A stretch of DNA of 43,867 nt from an uncultured Bacteroidales bacterium (GCA_900319405.1 ONOH01000015.1:1-43867); one strand, 5' to 3'. Shown: positions 31,839-40,462, counted from the stretch's first letter. Numbers and translations: made by a program. Notes: generated by a model not told the origin, from the sequence alone.

Positions 31839-34023
31839 AAAAAGGATAACCGACGCCGAAGTGAATGGCGTAATTCCCTTTGAACCATTCGTTTACGGGA
31901 ACCCAGCGACTTACATTCCGACGGTTGGGGTCGTGCAGGCGGATACCCCCGTCCAGGCGGATGAGCAGGAAATCCAGGTTGACACGGATTCCCAGGCCCC
32001 AGTCCAGGCCGATGGCCTGCGGCAGGTCTTTCAGGCTGAACAGGCTTCCGTCTTCCAAATCATACTCATCCTTGACCTCCCAGACGTTTCCGGCATCCAC
32101 GAACAGGGCGCCTTCCAACTTCCAGGTAATTGGGAAGCGGTATTCCACATTTGCTTCCAGTTTCATGGCGCCAATCTGGCTGGGAATGGCAAAGATATCC
32201 AGGTATTCGGATGTTCCGGGACCCAGGGTCCTGGCCTGCCAGCCGCGCATGGACATCGATCCTCCGGCGTAAAACTGCTTCTCTACGGGAATGCTGGTGG
32301 AGTTCCCGTAGGCATATCCCGCTCCGGCCATTGCGTGCAGGGCCAGGGCGTGCCTGTCCGAGGGGCCGAAGCGGAAAACCTTTCCCAGATGGAGTTCTGC
32401 CCTCACGTATTGGTTGTACGGCGTATTCCAGATGGTGTGTTCTCCATATTCGTTTTTGGGAAGGGCCCCGTTGAAGAGACTGAGCAGATTTCCCGAAACA
32501 TCCACCCCCAGCCGGATGTAATGAAAGGGCGTGCGGGGAATGGTGGAAGAATTGGTGGTATAGTATAGCATCCCGCTCACACCCATATCGAAATGGTCGG
32601 AATAAACGCTAATCAGGAAGGGGTTGGACTGCATCAGGCGGAACCAGAATTCCGGATCCACGTCGAACAGGCGGGAGATATTGGCCCGGAACGGGCTTAT
32701 CTGATAAAAAAGTAAGTTTCCTACACGTCCGTTATAGGTGAAGGATGTGGCGATGTTGGTGCGACGGAACTCCGGCCGGTTCTGGTAAACGAAGGCCAGG
32801 GTTACGTCAGTGGTGGGTATGTGGGGCCCCTTGAACAGCCTGTTGGGAAAACCGACCATCTGGGGAAAACGGATGGACGTGGTCAGGCTCAGATCCGTGG
32901 AGCGGATATGGTCCTTGGGTTTGAACTGGAAGTTGCCCTTCAGGCCGATATTGAGCCTCTCCCCACCGTGGAAGATGTTCTTGTGGTAGTAGTTGATCTG
33001 GGGAGATATCCCGAAAAGCCCGGTGGAGTTCACCGAGGCTTCCAGGTCCGCCTTGACGGACTGGAGGCGGGAATTCCGGAGGGTGATGTTGCAATCCACC
33101 TCGTTTTCCGAGGCCGGGACCATGTTCACATTGACTCCGGAGAGCATTCCCAGGCTGGCGAAACGGGTATAAGCCGTATTGATTTCCCGCTCGTCGTACA
33201 ATTGTCCGGGACGGAGCGTATTGAGGTTTTCCAGCACGGAGGGACGGATGCCCAGTCTTTCCGGATGCGAGATGCTCACTTTCCCCAGGGTGAATTTCCT
33301 GTGTTCAGCAGCCGTGGAAGGACTGTCTCCCAGGGCATAGTCCCGGATGAAGACCTTGAGCCTTGCGCTGTCGCTGGAAGCGAGCGTGTCGGCCTCGAAG
33401 GCATAGTAACTCTTGTTGAAGCCGTAGTAGCCCTTGTTGCGGAACGCCTGCGCAGACCGCTCCGCCTCCTTTTCCAGGGCCGATTCGGACAGGTACTGCC
33501 CCCTGGCGAGGCTGGTGTTGGGAAGGTCTTCCCTGAAATCCTCCGCAAAAGTTCCGTATTGGGGAATCTCGTAATCGATGGTGCTGATTTTGTATCGTTT
33601 ACCCAGGGCCACATAATAGGTTACATAAACTTTCCGTCCCTTTACACTTACCTGGCTTTCCACCTGCGAGCCATAATAACCGATATATTGGAGGTGGTTT
33701 TCGATGTTATGGATGCTTTTATCCACCTGCCCGGGTTCGTAAACGACGGGCTTTACGCCGATATTCTGCAAAAAACGCCGGAACTTGGTGGACCCGTCCC
33801 CTCCCCAGTTGTACACCGACAGCAAAGGATTGATTCCCAGCAGGAAAGAATTGGGTTTCTGGCTGATGTAGGAGGTTAATTCCGAGGCGTTGAAAGAGGA
33901 GTCATCTACCTGAACCCTGTTTTTCCGGAGAAGATATTCCCCGTCTTTCAGCGAGCGCGTAACGCTGCAGGCAGCCGCCGCTAGGAGACAAAAGGCAAGA
34001 AATATGACTTTCCTTATTTTCAT
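31837..34023 (-). CDS. tamL: TamL: lipid-anchored TamA/BamA-family outer-membrane protein
   Basis: A 728-residue Omp85-family protein. Unlike proteobacterial TamA it has a lipoprotein signal: MKIRKVIFLAFCLLAAAAC with lipobox Cys19. POTRA-like domains occupy about residues 20-330 (IHNIENHLQYIGYYGSQVES, and GKVSISHPERLGIRPSVLENL). The C-terminal bacterial surface antigen barrel (about 340-728) contains the Omp85 lid motif region GGSMSMRGWQARTLGPG. It ends in a typical barrel strand (NYAIHFGVGYPF). In Bacteroidetes TamL works with a TamB-like partner; none is adjacent here. The TATA-like box TACTTTTG (34036-34029) ends 5 bp from its ATG. Confidence 0.9.
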   Translation of the reverse strand: MKIRKVIFLAFCLLAAAACSVTRSLKDGEYLLRKNRVQVDDSSFNASELTSYISQKPNSFLLGINPLLSVYNWGGDGSTKFRRFLQNIGVKPVVYEPGQVDKSIHNIENHLQYIGYYGSQVESQVSVKGRKVYVTYYVALGKRYKISTIDYEIPQYGTFAEDFREDLPNTSLARGQYLSESALEKEAERSAQAFRNKGYYGFNKSYYAFEADTLASSDSARLKVFIRDYALGDSPSTAAEHRKFTLGKVSISHPERLGIRPSVLENLNTLRPGQLYDEREINTAYTRFASLGMLSGVNVNMVPASENEVDCNITLRNSRLQSVKADLEASVNSTGLFGISPQINYYHKNIFHGGERLNIGLKGNFQFKPKDHIRSTDLSLTTSIRFPQMVGFPNRLFKGPHIPTTDVTLAFVYQNRPEFRRTNIATSFTYNGRVGNLLFYQISPFRANISRLFDVDPEFWFRLMQSNPFLISVYSDHFDMGVSGMLYYTTNSSTIPRTPFHYIRLGVDVSGNLLSLFNGALPKNEYGEHTIWNTPYNQYVRAELHLGKVFRFGPSDRHALALHAMAGAGYAYGNSTSIPVEKQFYAGGSMSMRGWQARTLGPGTSEYLDIFAIPSQIGAMKLEANVEYRFPITWKLEGALFVDAGNVWEVKDEYDLEDGSLFSLKDLPQAIGLDWGLGIRVNLDFLLIRLDGGIRLHDPNRRNVSRWVPVNEWFKGNYAIHFGVGYPF

Positions 34024-34028
34024 TCTTA

Positions 34029-34056
34029 CAAAAGTAATACTTTTTACTTATATTTG
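34029..34056. promoter_or_regulatory. Divergent promoter boxes for tamL and the decarboxylase gene
   Basis: TACTTTTG on the minus strand (34036-34029) sits 5 bp from the tamL ATG, implying a near-leaderless message. TATATTTG on the plus strand (34049-34056) serves the decarboxylase with a 29-base leader. Confidence 0.6.
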
Positions 34057-34085
34057 CGAGAATTTTTAAACTACGTTTAACAGGG

Positions 34086-35486
34086 ATGAAAAACAAATAC
34101 ATCGACCTTATCGACCAAACCTTCGATTTTCCGCAGGACGAGTTCATGGTTGTGGACGGCAATCTGATGTTCAACGACATAGATTTGATGGAGATCATCG
34201 AAAAATACGGGACTCCGCTCAAAATCAGTTATCTGCCCAAGATTTCCTCTCAAATCCAGCGGGCCAAGCGCCTTTTCAAAGTTGCTATGGCCAAGGCCGA
34301 TTACCAGGGTGAGTATCACTACAGCTACTGCACCAAAAGTTCGCAATTTGCTTTCGTGGTCCACGAAGCCCTCAAGAACGATATCCATCTGGAAACCTCA
34401 TCGGCCTACGACCTGGACCTCGTAGAGGCGCTGGGACGGGACGGTTCCGTCGACAAGGAAGAGCTTTATATCATCTGCAACGGCTTCAAGCGACCCCAGT
34501 ACATCCAGAACATCGCCAAGCTCCGCAAGGAAGGGTGGAAGAACATCATCCCCGTGCTGGACAACAAGAACGAATTCGAAGATCTGGCAGACCTTATCGA
34601 GGAAGACACGATGATGGGCATCCGGATCGCCTCGGAAGAAGAGCCCAATTTCGACTTCTATACCTCCCGATTGGGCATCCGCTATTCGGACATTCTCAAG
34701 TTCTATCGCGACACGGTGGCCAAGTACCCCAACTTCCACCTGAAGATGCTGCATTTCTTCATCAATACGGGTATCCGTGACACGGCGTACTACTGGAACG
34801 AACTTTCCAAGTGCGTGAAGGTGTATTGCGAACTCAAGGCCATCTGCCCGGAACTGGACAGCCTCAACATCGGCGGCGGCCTGCCCAACAAGACCTCCCT
34901 GGCCATGGACTTCGACTACGAGTATATGGTGGAGGAGATCATCAACCAGATCAAGGTGAACTGCAACGCCATGGGCGTGGAAGAACCGGACATTTTTACG
35001 GAGTTCGGCTCCTTTACCGTGGGAGAAAGCGGTGCCACCATATTCAAGATCCTGGACATCAAGCAGCAGAACGACCGTGAGAAGTGGTATATGATTGACA
35101 ACAGCTTCATGACCTGCCTGCCCGACACCTGGGGCCTGAACCAGCGCTTCATCCTCCTTCCCATCAACAAGTGGAACGACGAGTACCAGCGCGTGTTCCT
35201 GGGCGGCCTCACCTGCGACAGCCAGGACTTTTATAATGCCGATTACCATGCCAACGCCATTTTCCTTCCCACCATCCGCAGCCGCCGGGAAAACCTGTAC
35301 ATCGGCTTTTTCCATACAGGAGCGTATCAGGAGGCCCTCTCCGGCTTCGGCGGCATCAAGCACTGCCTGATGCCCTCTCCCCGGCATATCCTGATAGACC
35401 GGGACAAGGAAGGAAATCTCATCACCACGGTCTTCTCCGAGGAGCAGAGCGCGGAGAGCATGCTGAAGGTTTTGGGGTATAAGTAG
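34086..35486 (+). CDS. speA: Arginine-decarboxylase-like fold III PLP enzyme (short SpeA type)
   Basis: A 466-residue PLP enzyme of the alanine racemase/ornithine-DAP-arginine decarboxylase fold. The PLP lysine is probably Lys84 in the HYSYCTKSSQFAF strand. Other family features are the LETSSAYDLDL segment, a glycine loop (LNIGGGLPNK), the EFGSFTVGESG segment and CDSQDFYNADY near the C-terminus. At 466 residues it is much shorter than E. coli SpeA (about 660) but fits the Bacteroidetes group annotated as biosynthetic arginine decarboxylase, which feeds agmatine to polyamine synthesis. Substrate assignment is by family only. It is followed by a short interspersed repeat. Confidence 0.75.
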   Translation: MKNKYIDLIDQTFDFPQDEFMVVDGNLMFNDIDLMEIIEKYGTPLKISYLPKISSQIQRAKRLFKVAMAKADYQGEYHYSYCTKSSQFAFVVHEALKNDIHLETSSAYDLDLVEALGRDGSVDKEELYIICNGFKRPQYIQNIAKLRKEGWKNIIPVLDNKNEFEDLADLIEEDTMMGIRIASEEEPNFDFYTSRLGIRYSDILKFYRDTVAKYPNFHLKMLHFFINTGIRDTAYYWNELSKCVKVYCELKAICPELDSLNIGGGLPNKTSLAMDFDYEYMVEEIINQIKVNCNAMGVEEPDIFTEFGSFTVGESGATIFKILDIKQQNDREKWYMIDNSFMTCLPDTWGLNQRFILLPINKWNDEYQRVFLGGLTCDSQDFYNADYHANAIFLPTIRSRRENLYIGFFHTGAYQEALSGFGGIKHCLMPSPRHILIDRDKEGNLITTVFSEEQSAESMLKVLGYK

Positions 35487-35513
35487 ATTCTTCGCTGCGC
35501 TCAGAATGACAGA
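35487..35513 (-). repeat. Short interspersed repeat copy 3, between the decarboxylase gene and trmH
   Basis: The minus strand reads TCATTCTGAGCGCAGCGAAG with an AATCT tail. It starts directly after the TAG of the decarboxylase gene and fills most of the 36-bp spacer before trmH. Copies 1 and 2 lie at 4161 and 6280, in the same orientation. Confidence 0.75.
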
Positions 35514-35522
35514 TCACGCTGA

Positions 35523-36251
35523 ATGACCATTTCCTCCGCTGAAATCAAGTTTGTGAAGTCTTTGTCCCAGAAGAAGTTCCGGGACCTGCACGGCCTGTTT
35601 GTGGTGGAAGGGGAAAAAATGGTGGCGGAAGCACTCGCCTCCCGCTTCGAGGTGGAAAGGCTGTACCGGCGGGAAGATATTGGAGAAGCGGTGATGGCCC
35701 GCATCTCGGCCCTTTCCTCCCCTTCTCCGGCCCTTGCGCTGGTGAGGCGGCCTTCGGACCTCATGCAGGATTGCTTGCCCGCCAGGGGGCTTTTTCTGGC
35801 CCTGGACGGCATCCGGGACCCCGGCAACCTGGGCACCATCCTCCGCATTGCAGACTGGTTCGGCATCGACGCGGTTTACGCTTCTCCCGACACGGTGGAA
35901 CTGTTCAATCCCAAAGTGGTCCAGGCCACGATGGGTGCCATCTTTCGCGTGAAGTTCCATTATACGGAGATTCCGGCTTTCTGCAGCCGTACCATCGCTG
36001 CCGGAGGCAAAGTCTATGGCACCTTCCTGGACGGCGAAAACCTGTATGGAAAGGACCTGGATTGCGGTCTGGAGGTACCAAGCGTAATTGTCATCGGCAA
36101 CGAGGCGGCGGGCATCTCCCCCGCAGTGGCCGCCTGTGTAAGCGACCGCCTCTTCATTCCCCCCTACCCGTCCGACGACCCGGGTTCCGAATCCCTTAAC
36201 GCCGCCGTCGCCACGGCCGTCACCGTGGCGGAATTCCGAAGACGCGCCTAG
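35523..36251 (+). CDS. SpoU/TrmH-family RNA 2'-O-methyltransferase
   Basis: A 242-residue SPOUT methyltransferase. The N-terminal substrate-binding domain begins SAEIKFVKSLSQKKFRD. The knotted SPOUT core carries motif 1 (LALDGIRDPGNLGTILRIAD), motif 2 (IVIGNEAAGISP) and motif 3 (IPPYPSDDPGSESLNAAVAT), where the serine/asparagine pair in SLNAAVA is conserved. It should methylate a ribose 2'-OH in rRNA or tRNA; the site is unknown. In many Bacteroidetes a TrmH gene is near tamL, as here, with only the decarboxylase between. It abuts the convergent lipid kinase-like gene with no gap. Confidence 0.92.
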   Translation: MTISSAEIKFVKSLSQKKFRDLHGLFVVEGEKMVAEALASRFEVERLYRREDIGEAVMARISALSSPSPALALVRRPSDLMQDCLPARGLFLALDGIRDPGNLGTILRIADWFGIDAVYASPDTVELFNPKVVQATMGAIFRVKFHYTEIPAFCSRTIAAGGKVYGTFLDGENLYGKDLDCGLEVPSVIVIGNEAAGISPAVAACVSDRLFIPPYPSDDPGSESLNAAVATAVTVAEFRRRA

Positions 36252-37184
36252 CTATTGGACCTTGGGCAGCCGCAGAGGCAGCGCTCCCGGCAGGATCTTG
36301 AGATGGAAATGGGATCCCGGAAGCTGCTCTCCGTCGAGGTAGATGTCGATGAGGTCCTTGCTGCTGATGACCACCTCCCGGGCCTGCCGATAAAGCACCT
36401 TGTTCCTTCCCGCGCGGCTGCCGATATGCTGACCGGTGCGGTACAGGGGAAACAGCATCAAAAGGCGCAGAAGGCTCATGGCGCGGAAATAGCACACATC
36501 CATCAGGCCGTCGTTCACCTTCGCATCCGGCGCGCAGATGAATTCTCCCCCCACGCGGCAGCCATTGGCGACGGTGCAAAGCACCATGGGACCGCGGGCG
36601 ATACGCTCGCCGTCCACCGTAATCCGGATGCGGTTGAAACGACTGGTAATGAAGGCGTTGATTACGCCGCGCGTGTAGGCCTCGTGGGCCGACTTTCCTT
36701 TGGCGACGAGCTCGTTGGCACGGGATGCAACCTTGGAGTTGAAACCGACGTTGCAGACATTCAGACAGTAACTGTCGTTTACCTGGATAATGTCCGTCGG
36801 GCTTATGGCACCGTCCAGCATATCCCTGACGCTGCGGAAGTTCCGGTCCGGAAAGTTGATGATGAAGTCTTCCGTGGCACCGGCGAAATAAAGGATGGCC
36901 ATGCTCTTGTTGGCGCATTCCCTGGCAGCCTGTTCACCGGACTGGGCGTAACCGACCAGACCCGAGGCCACCCCGTTGATGATACCGTTGCCGCCGCAGG
37001 CCACGAAGCAGACCTCTTCCTCCGGATGAAGGTCGCAATAGAGGCGCACGTAGCGCGTCGCATCCCCCTCTCCCAGGGTGGTGTATACCTCGTACAGGTG
37101 AGGAATCTGCTTCAACTGCTCGTAGAACTCCCCGTATTGGGCGGCTTTGTCGGCCCGTCCGTTTACAATATAGATGTATCTCAT
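36252..37184 (-). CDS. Diacylglycerol kinase/sphingosine kinase-like protein, altered GGDG motif
   Basis: A 310-residue protein of the DAGK catalytic-domain family (lipid kinase YegS/DgkB type). The nucleotide-binding motif that is usually GGDGTxNEV reads GGNGIINGV (residues 64-72), so the aspartate is asparagine and the final glutamate is glycine. The later family pattern is present: VCNVGFNSKVASRANEL, and VNDGLMDVCYF near residue 220. It has no signal peptide. It might be a lipid kinase with altered metal binding or a non-catalytic relative. Its ATG overlaps the stop of the SpoIIE-type phosphatase gene by 4 bp, implying coupled expression. Confidence 0.75.
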   Translation of the reverse strand: MRYIYIVNGRADKAAQYGEFYEQLKQIPHLYEVYTTLGEGDATRYVRLYCDLHPEEEVCFVACGGNGIINGVASGLVGYAQSGEQAARECANKSMAILYFAGATEDFIINFPDRNFRSVRDMLDGAISPTDIIQVNDSYCLNVCNVGFNSKVASRANELVAKGKSAHEAYTRGVINAFITSRFNRIRITVDGERIARGPMVLCTVANGCRVGGEFICAPDAKVNDGLMDVCYFRAMSLLRLLMLFPLYRTGQHIGSRAGRNKVLYRQAREVVISSKDLIDIYLDGEQLPGSHFHLKILPGALPLRLPKVQ

Positions 37185-38302
37185 ACCATTAAGCTCATTA
37201 TCGTGATGTCGTCGCTTTGCGGATGGCCTCCCGTGAAGGATTTCACCGAGCGGTAGATGTGTTCCACAATGGCCTGTTCGTCCATATCGGACCCGAAGCG
37301 GCCCATTTCCTCCATCAGCCTCTCTTCCCCGTACAGTTCCAGCTTGTCATTCTCCGCTTCCGTCACGCCGTCGGTGTAGGCCACGATGCGCGTTCCCGGC
37401 TCCAGGTCAATGGATTCGGCCTCATAGGGGAACTGTTCCATCAGGCCCGCCGCCAGGTTGCTCCTGACCGGGAGGAAACGGGGCGTTCCGTCGGGCGAAA
37501 TGACGACGGGAGGGTTGTGACCGGCATTGCAATAGACCATCCGGCGTGTCTTCAGATTGATGCGCGCGACGAAAAGGGTAACGAACATATCGTTGCTGTT
37601 GGTATCGGCCACGCTGTTGTTGATACGGCTGACCGAATCGTTCAGCGGCAGGTCCAGGGTGGCCACAAAGTGGAGCATCGCCCGGGTGATGGACATCACC
37701 AGCGAGGCCGGAACGCCCTTTCCGCTGACATCGCCGACGGCGAACTGCAGCACGTCTCCCTTGCGCAGGAAGTCGTAGAGGTCTCCGCCCACCTCCTTGG
37801 CGGGCTTCAGCATGGCGTGGAGCTGCGGCGGAAAGTTGGTGTTCAGCATCCCCATCTGGATGGTGCGCGCCACATTCAGTTCCGACTCCATCCGCTCATT
37901 GTCACTCCTGGTGCTCTTGAGCTGCCCGATATAGTCCGAGATGCTGTTCTGCATATAGACGAAACTGTCCCTGAGGCGCAGCATCTCGTCCTTGCTGGAG
38001 ATTACCGGCAGATTGGCCTTGAAATTGCCTTTGGCCATATTCAGGGCCGATACCGACAGCTCCGTGATGGGACGCGTCATCCGGCGGATCTCCTTCCGGC
38101 ACACGAAATACAGGATGATAAGCCCCAGGATGCCCACCAGCAGCAGACACAGGGCCAGCACCAGCGGAGACACACCGGCATTCTCATGGGTAATGACATA
38201 TTCGGAGACAAGGCCGACAACAACAAACGTGGCAAGGAAGACAACGGATACGATGCCGATGATCCTCCAGCTGAGCCTGCTTGAAAATGATCTGTTATTC
38301 AC
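37181..38302 (-). CDS. SpoIIE/RsbU-type serine phosphatase with membrane-HAMP input
   Basis: A 373-residue membrane-bound PP2C-like phosphatase. Two transmembrane helices (about 13-33 and 44-66) enclose a very short outer loop, followed by a HAMP-like linker (about 67-125) and a short coiled coil. The SpoIIE catalytic domain runs from about 150 to 370: VGGDLYDFLRKGDVLQFAVGDVSGKGVPASLVMS, NAGHNPPVV, VAYTDGVTEAEND and GHPQSDDITIMSL hold the metal-binding aspartates. Such proteins dephosphorylate anti-sigma factor antagonists. The start is GTG at 38302. The promoter box TACTTTTG lies at 38339-38332. No partner STAS or kinase gene is adjacent, but the lipid-kinase-like gene follows in the same transcript. 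Confidence 0.92.
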   Translation of the reverse strand: MNNRSFSSRLSWRIIGIVSVVFLATFVVVGLVSEYVITHENAGVSPLVLALCLLLVGILGLIILYFVCRKEIRRMTRPITELSVSALNMAKGNFKANLPVISSKDEMLRLRDSFVYMQNSISDYIGQLKSTRSDNERMESELNVARTIQMGMLNTNFPPQLHAMLKPAKEVGGDLYDFLRKGDVLQFAVGDVSGKGVPASLVMSITRAMLHFVATLDLPLNDSVSRINNSVADTNSNDMFVTLFVARINLKTRRMVYCNAGHNPPVVISPDGTPRFLPVRSNLAAGLMEQFPYEAESIDLEPGTRIVAYTDGVTEAENDKLELYGEERLMEEMGRFGSDMDEQAIVEHIYRSVKSFTGGHPQSDDITIMSLMV

Positions 38303-38324
38303 TGGGTAACGAATGGTTTTAGTT

Positions 38325-38340
38325 GTACTTGCAAAAGTAC
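38325..38340 (-). promoter_or_regulatory. Promoter box of the SpoIIE-type gene within a short inverted repeat
   Basis: TACTTTTG (38339-38332, minus) lies inside GTACTT-GCAA-AAGTAC, a 6-bp inverted repeat. The repeat may simply reflect the promoter sequence. Confidence 0.45.
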
Positions 38341-38422
38341 AAAAAAAACGGGACTATCCCCTTCCCTGACACAGAATTTTTTCTTCTGCCCGATTACCGG
38401 AGAAAGAACCCACTGTCATGTT

Positions 38423-38456
38423 TTTGCGGATAAGCCAAAAAAAACGCTATTTTTGC
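38423..38456 (+). promoter_or_regulatory. Promoter of the small exported-protein gene
   Basis: TTTG at 38423-38426 and TATATTTG-like TATTTTTG at 38449-38456, 22 bp apart. The box ends 6 bp before the ATG, so the transcript is probably leaderless. Confidence 0.55.
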
Positions 38457-38462
38457 AGCATT

Positions 38463-38669
38463 ATGGGTAAAATTCTGAGCATATTGACCGTTGCGCTGGG
38501 GCTTCTCGCCGGTGCGCATAAGATTTCCAGCGTGGAGACCAGCGGCAGCTGGGTATATCTGTATGACGAATCCGGGCATAGGTACAAGACCCTCAGCGTT
38601 TCCTCCGTCGGCGAAGTCACCGGCGTTTCCGGAGCGCCGGACAAGTCCTATTTCCCGTTCTCCAGGTAG
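38463..38669 (+). CDS. Small exported protein, unknown function
   Basis: A 68-residue protein. Residues 1-18 are hydrophobic after a lysine (MGKILSILTVALGLLAGAHK), so it is exported or membrane-anchored. The rest is short strands with repeated patterns (WVYLYDESGHRYKTLS and GEVTGVSGAPD), like a single module of the Bacteroidetes proteins that carry such YD-type repeats. The start ATG 38463 is 6 bp past a promoter box. Its 3' end overlaps convergent fmn-binding gene by 22 bp. No confident family. Confidence 0.5.
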   Translation: MGKILSILTVALGLLAGAHKISSVETSGSWVYLYDESGHRYKTLSVSSVGEVTGVSGAPDKSYFPFSR

Positions 38670-39037
38670 TAGATGAGGCCCTTTCGGACGTTGTGGATGA
38701 CGGCGTCCGAGGACCAGGTGGCTCCGCTCACGGTGTCCACTTCCAGTTCGGCCGCTTCGGAAGCCGTGAGACCGTTCCAGCGGGAAAAGAGCTTCTCATC
38801 CTCCAGCAGGAGAAAGTACTGCGGCGTCTCCCTGTTCGGCAGGGCCTCCACCTTGACCACCTTCTTGTCCTTCAGATAGATGACAAGCGGCGTGGGGCCG
38901 TTGTAGCCTTCATACTTGGCGCAAAGCGTGGTGGTGTTCACCATCACCATTCCGTCTTTGTGACGGATAACCGGCTCCTCCGGAGAGAAGGCCAGGAAAA
39001 GGGCCGATGCCATGGCCAGTGAAATGAGTTTTTTCAT
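38648..39037 (-). CDS. Small exported FMN-binding-domain protein
   Basis: A 129-residue protein with a signal peptide (MKKLISLAMASALFLAF) and an FMN_bind-type C-terminus. The motif DTVSGATWSSDAV (residues 101-113) matches the DxxSGAT pattern of NqrC/RnfG and stand-alone FMN-binding domains, where the threonine (here Thr107) can be covalently flavinylated by ApbE. The central VIYLKDKKVVKVEALPNRETPQY is typical of the family. No ApbE or redox-partner gene is visible nearby. It is the last gene after pfp and the amylase (3-bp gap), and the 3' end overlaps the convergent small gene. Confidence 0.78.
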   Translation of the reverse strand: MKKLISLAMASALFLAFSPEEPVIRHKDGMVMVNTTTLCAKYEGYNGPTPLVIYLKDKKVVKVEALPNRETPQYFLLLEDEKLFSRWNGLTASEAAELEVDTVSGATWSSDAVIHNVRKGLIYYLENGK

Positions 39038-39040
39038 AGT

Positions 39041-40462
39041 TTATTGAATTTCAAGGGTTTGGAAGTCCCTTTCGCTTACTTTTACAAAATACTCCGTACG
39101 TGATAGGCGGATGCCAAGGTACGCAAGTGCCTCCGGAGGAATGCGGAGCGTGATTTCGGCTTCCGGGCCGAAGTTGGCCACCACGAGCCAGGTGCTGAAA
39201 CCGTCGCTGCGGAGCCAGGCAAAGTGGCGGTCGGGATCAAAGCCCTTTCCGTCCTGGCAATAGCCCAGGTCGAAGGTTTTCCCCTCGGAAAAGGGAGCAG
39301 TCCCGGCCAGGGCAAGCGCCGTCCTGTAGCGTTCCTGAACAGCCTTGTCCGGTTTCGACAGTGCCGGAACCCTGCACCAGTCAAAGATGGAGGTACGGCC
39401 GTCCAGGCCGCTGAAACCCTCGGCCTGCATTCCTCTCTCCCCCATTTCCTGCCCGAAATAAAGCATGAAGGGTGCGGTGTTCAGAAGGAGCGAAACGCCC
39501 AGGGCCGCATAGCCTCCCGCAGCGCTTCCGCAGAAAAAATCCGAAGCGACGCGCTGCTCGTCGTGGTTTTCCAGGAAGTTGAGCATCCGCGGCTGCAAAT
39601 CCCCCAGAAACTGCCAGTTCCAGGATATTTCCCGGGCCGACGCCCCGGAGCAGGTCACCGCCCGCAGGGTGTCGTACAGGCCCGATTTGTCGTACAGCAG
39701 ATCAAAACCTGCCTCCTCTACATAGAATCGGTACTTTTCTTTTTCGTACACCTCGGCGATGAACTGAAGCTGAGGGAATTCTGCCTTCGCGCTGCAGATA
39801 AGCCACTGCATGAACCGCGGCGGCACCAGTTCCACCATGTCGCAGCGGAAACCGTCCACGCCCCGGGCAGCCCAGAAACGGACAATGTCCAGCATCTTGT
39901 CCCAGGTGGCGGTGTGGAAATCGCAGTAGTTGATCTTGACCGTTTCCCACCAGTCGTTCATTCCCGGGGCCGATGTGAAACAGTTCCCGGAGGCCCTGGC
40001 AGGCATCTCCGAATACCCTTCGCAATCCAAGGGCAGCCGCAGGGGCTCTCCGGGATAGTAGAAAAAATCGTTCTCCGGGGCCCAGTGTACAGCGGTGTTG
40101 TCCCCCGCCCCCAGCGTTCCTTTGTATTCGCGGGCGACGTGGTTGGGAACAAAGTCGATGATGACCTTGATCCCGGCGGCATGCGTGCGTTCCACCAGAC
40201 TGTAGAACTCTTCCATCCGTCCAGCGGGATCTTGGGCCAGATAGGGGTTTACATCGTAGTAATCCGTTATGGCATAGGGGCTGCCGGCATCCCCTTTCAC
40301 CACCTTGTCACCCGTGAACCGGCTGGCGTGGCGGATGATGCCGGTGTACCAGACAGAATGGACACCGAGTCCCTTGATATAAGCGAGGAACCCGGCATCC
40401 AGGGAAGATAATTTACCATTTCCCCAAAGACGTGGAAGAACCTGGTAAATAATTTGTTTCAT
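39041..40462 (-). CDS. Cytoplasmic alpha-amylase-family glycoside hydrolase (GH13)
   Basis: A 473-residue GH13 enzyme. The conserved regions are I (IIDFVPNH, 101-108), II (GVDGFRCDMVE, nucleophile Asp208), III (FIAEVYE, acid/base Glu237) and IV (FLENHDEQR, stabilising Asp301). It has no signal peptide, so it acts inside the cell, for example on maltodextrins or glycogen-derived oligosaccharides. The start MKQIIYQVLPRLWG matches other cytosolic GH13 proteins. Placement in an operon with the PPi-type phosphofructokinase suggests a role in sugar and glycogen breakdown. The exact linkage specificity is unknown. Confidence 0.92.
   Translation of the reverse strand: MKQIIYQVLPRLWGNGKLSSLDAGFLAYIKGLGVHSVWYTGIIRHASRFTGDKVVKGDAGSPYAITDYYDVNPYLAQDPAGRMEEFYSLVERTHAAGIKVIIDFVPNHVAREYKGTLGAGDNTAVHWAPENDFFYYPGEPLRLPLDCEGYSEMPARASGNCFTSAPGMNDWWETVKINYCDFHTATWDKMLDIVRFWAARGVDGFRCDMVELVPPRFMQWLICSAKAEFPQLQFIAEVYEKEKYRFYVEEAGFDLLYDKSGLYDTLRAVTCSGASAREISWNWQFLGDLQPRMLNFLENHDEQRVASDFFCGSAAGGYAALGVSLLLNTAPFMLYFGQEMGERGMQAEGFSGLDGRTSIFDWCRVPALSKPDKAVQERYRTALALAGTAPFSEGKTFDLGYCQDGKGFDPDRHFAWLRSDGFSTWLVVANFGPEAEITLRIPPEALAYLGIRLSRTEYFVKVSERDFQTLEIQ

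Noticed and set aside
38325-38340. Inverted repeat at the SpoIIE-type gene as an operator
   Set aside because: The arms are only 6 bp and one of them is the promoter box itself, so chance symmetry is enough.
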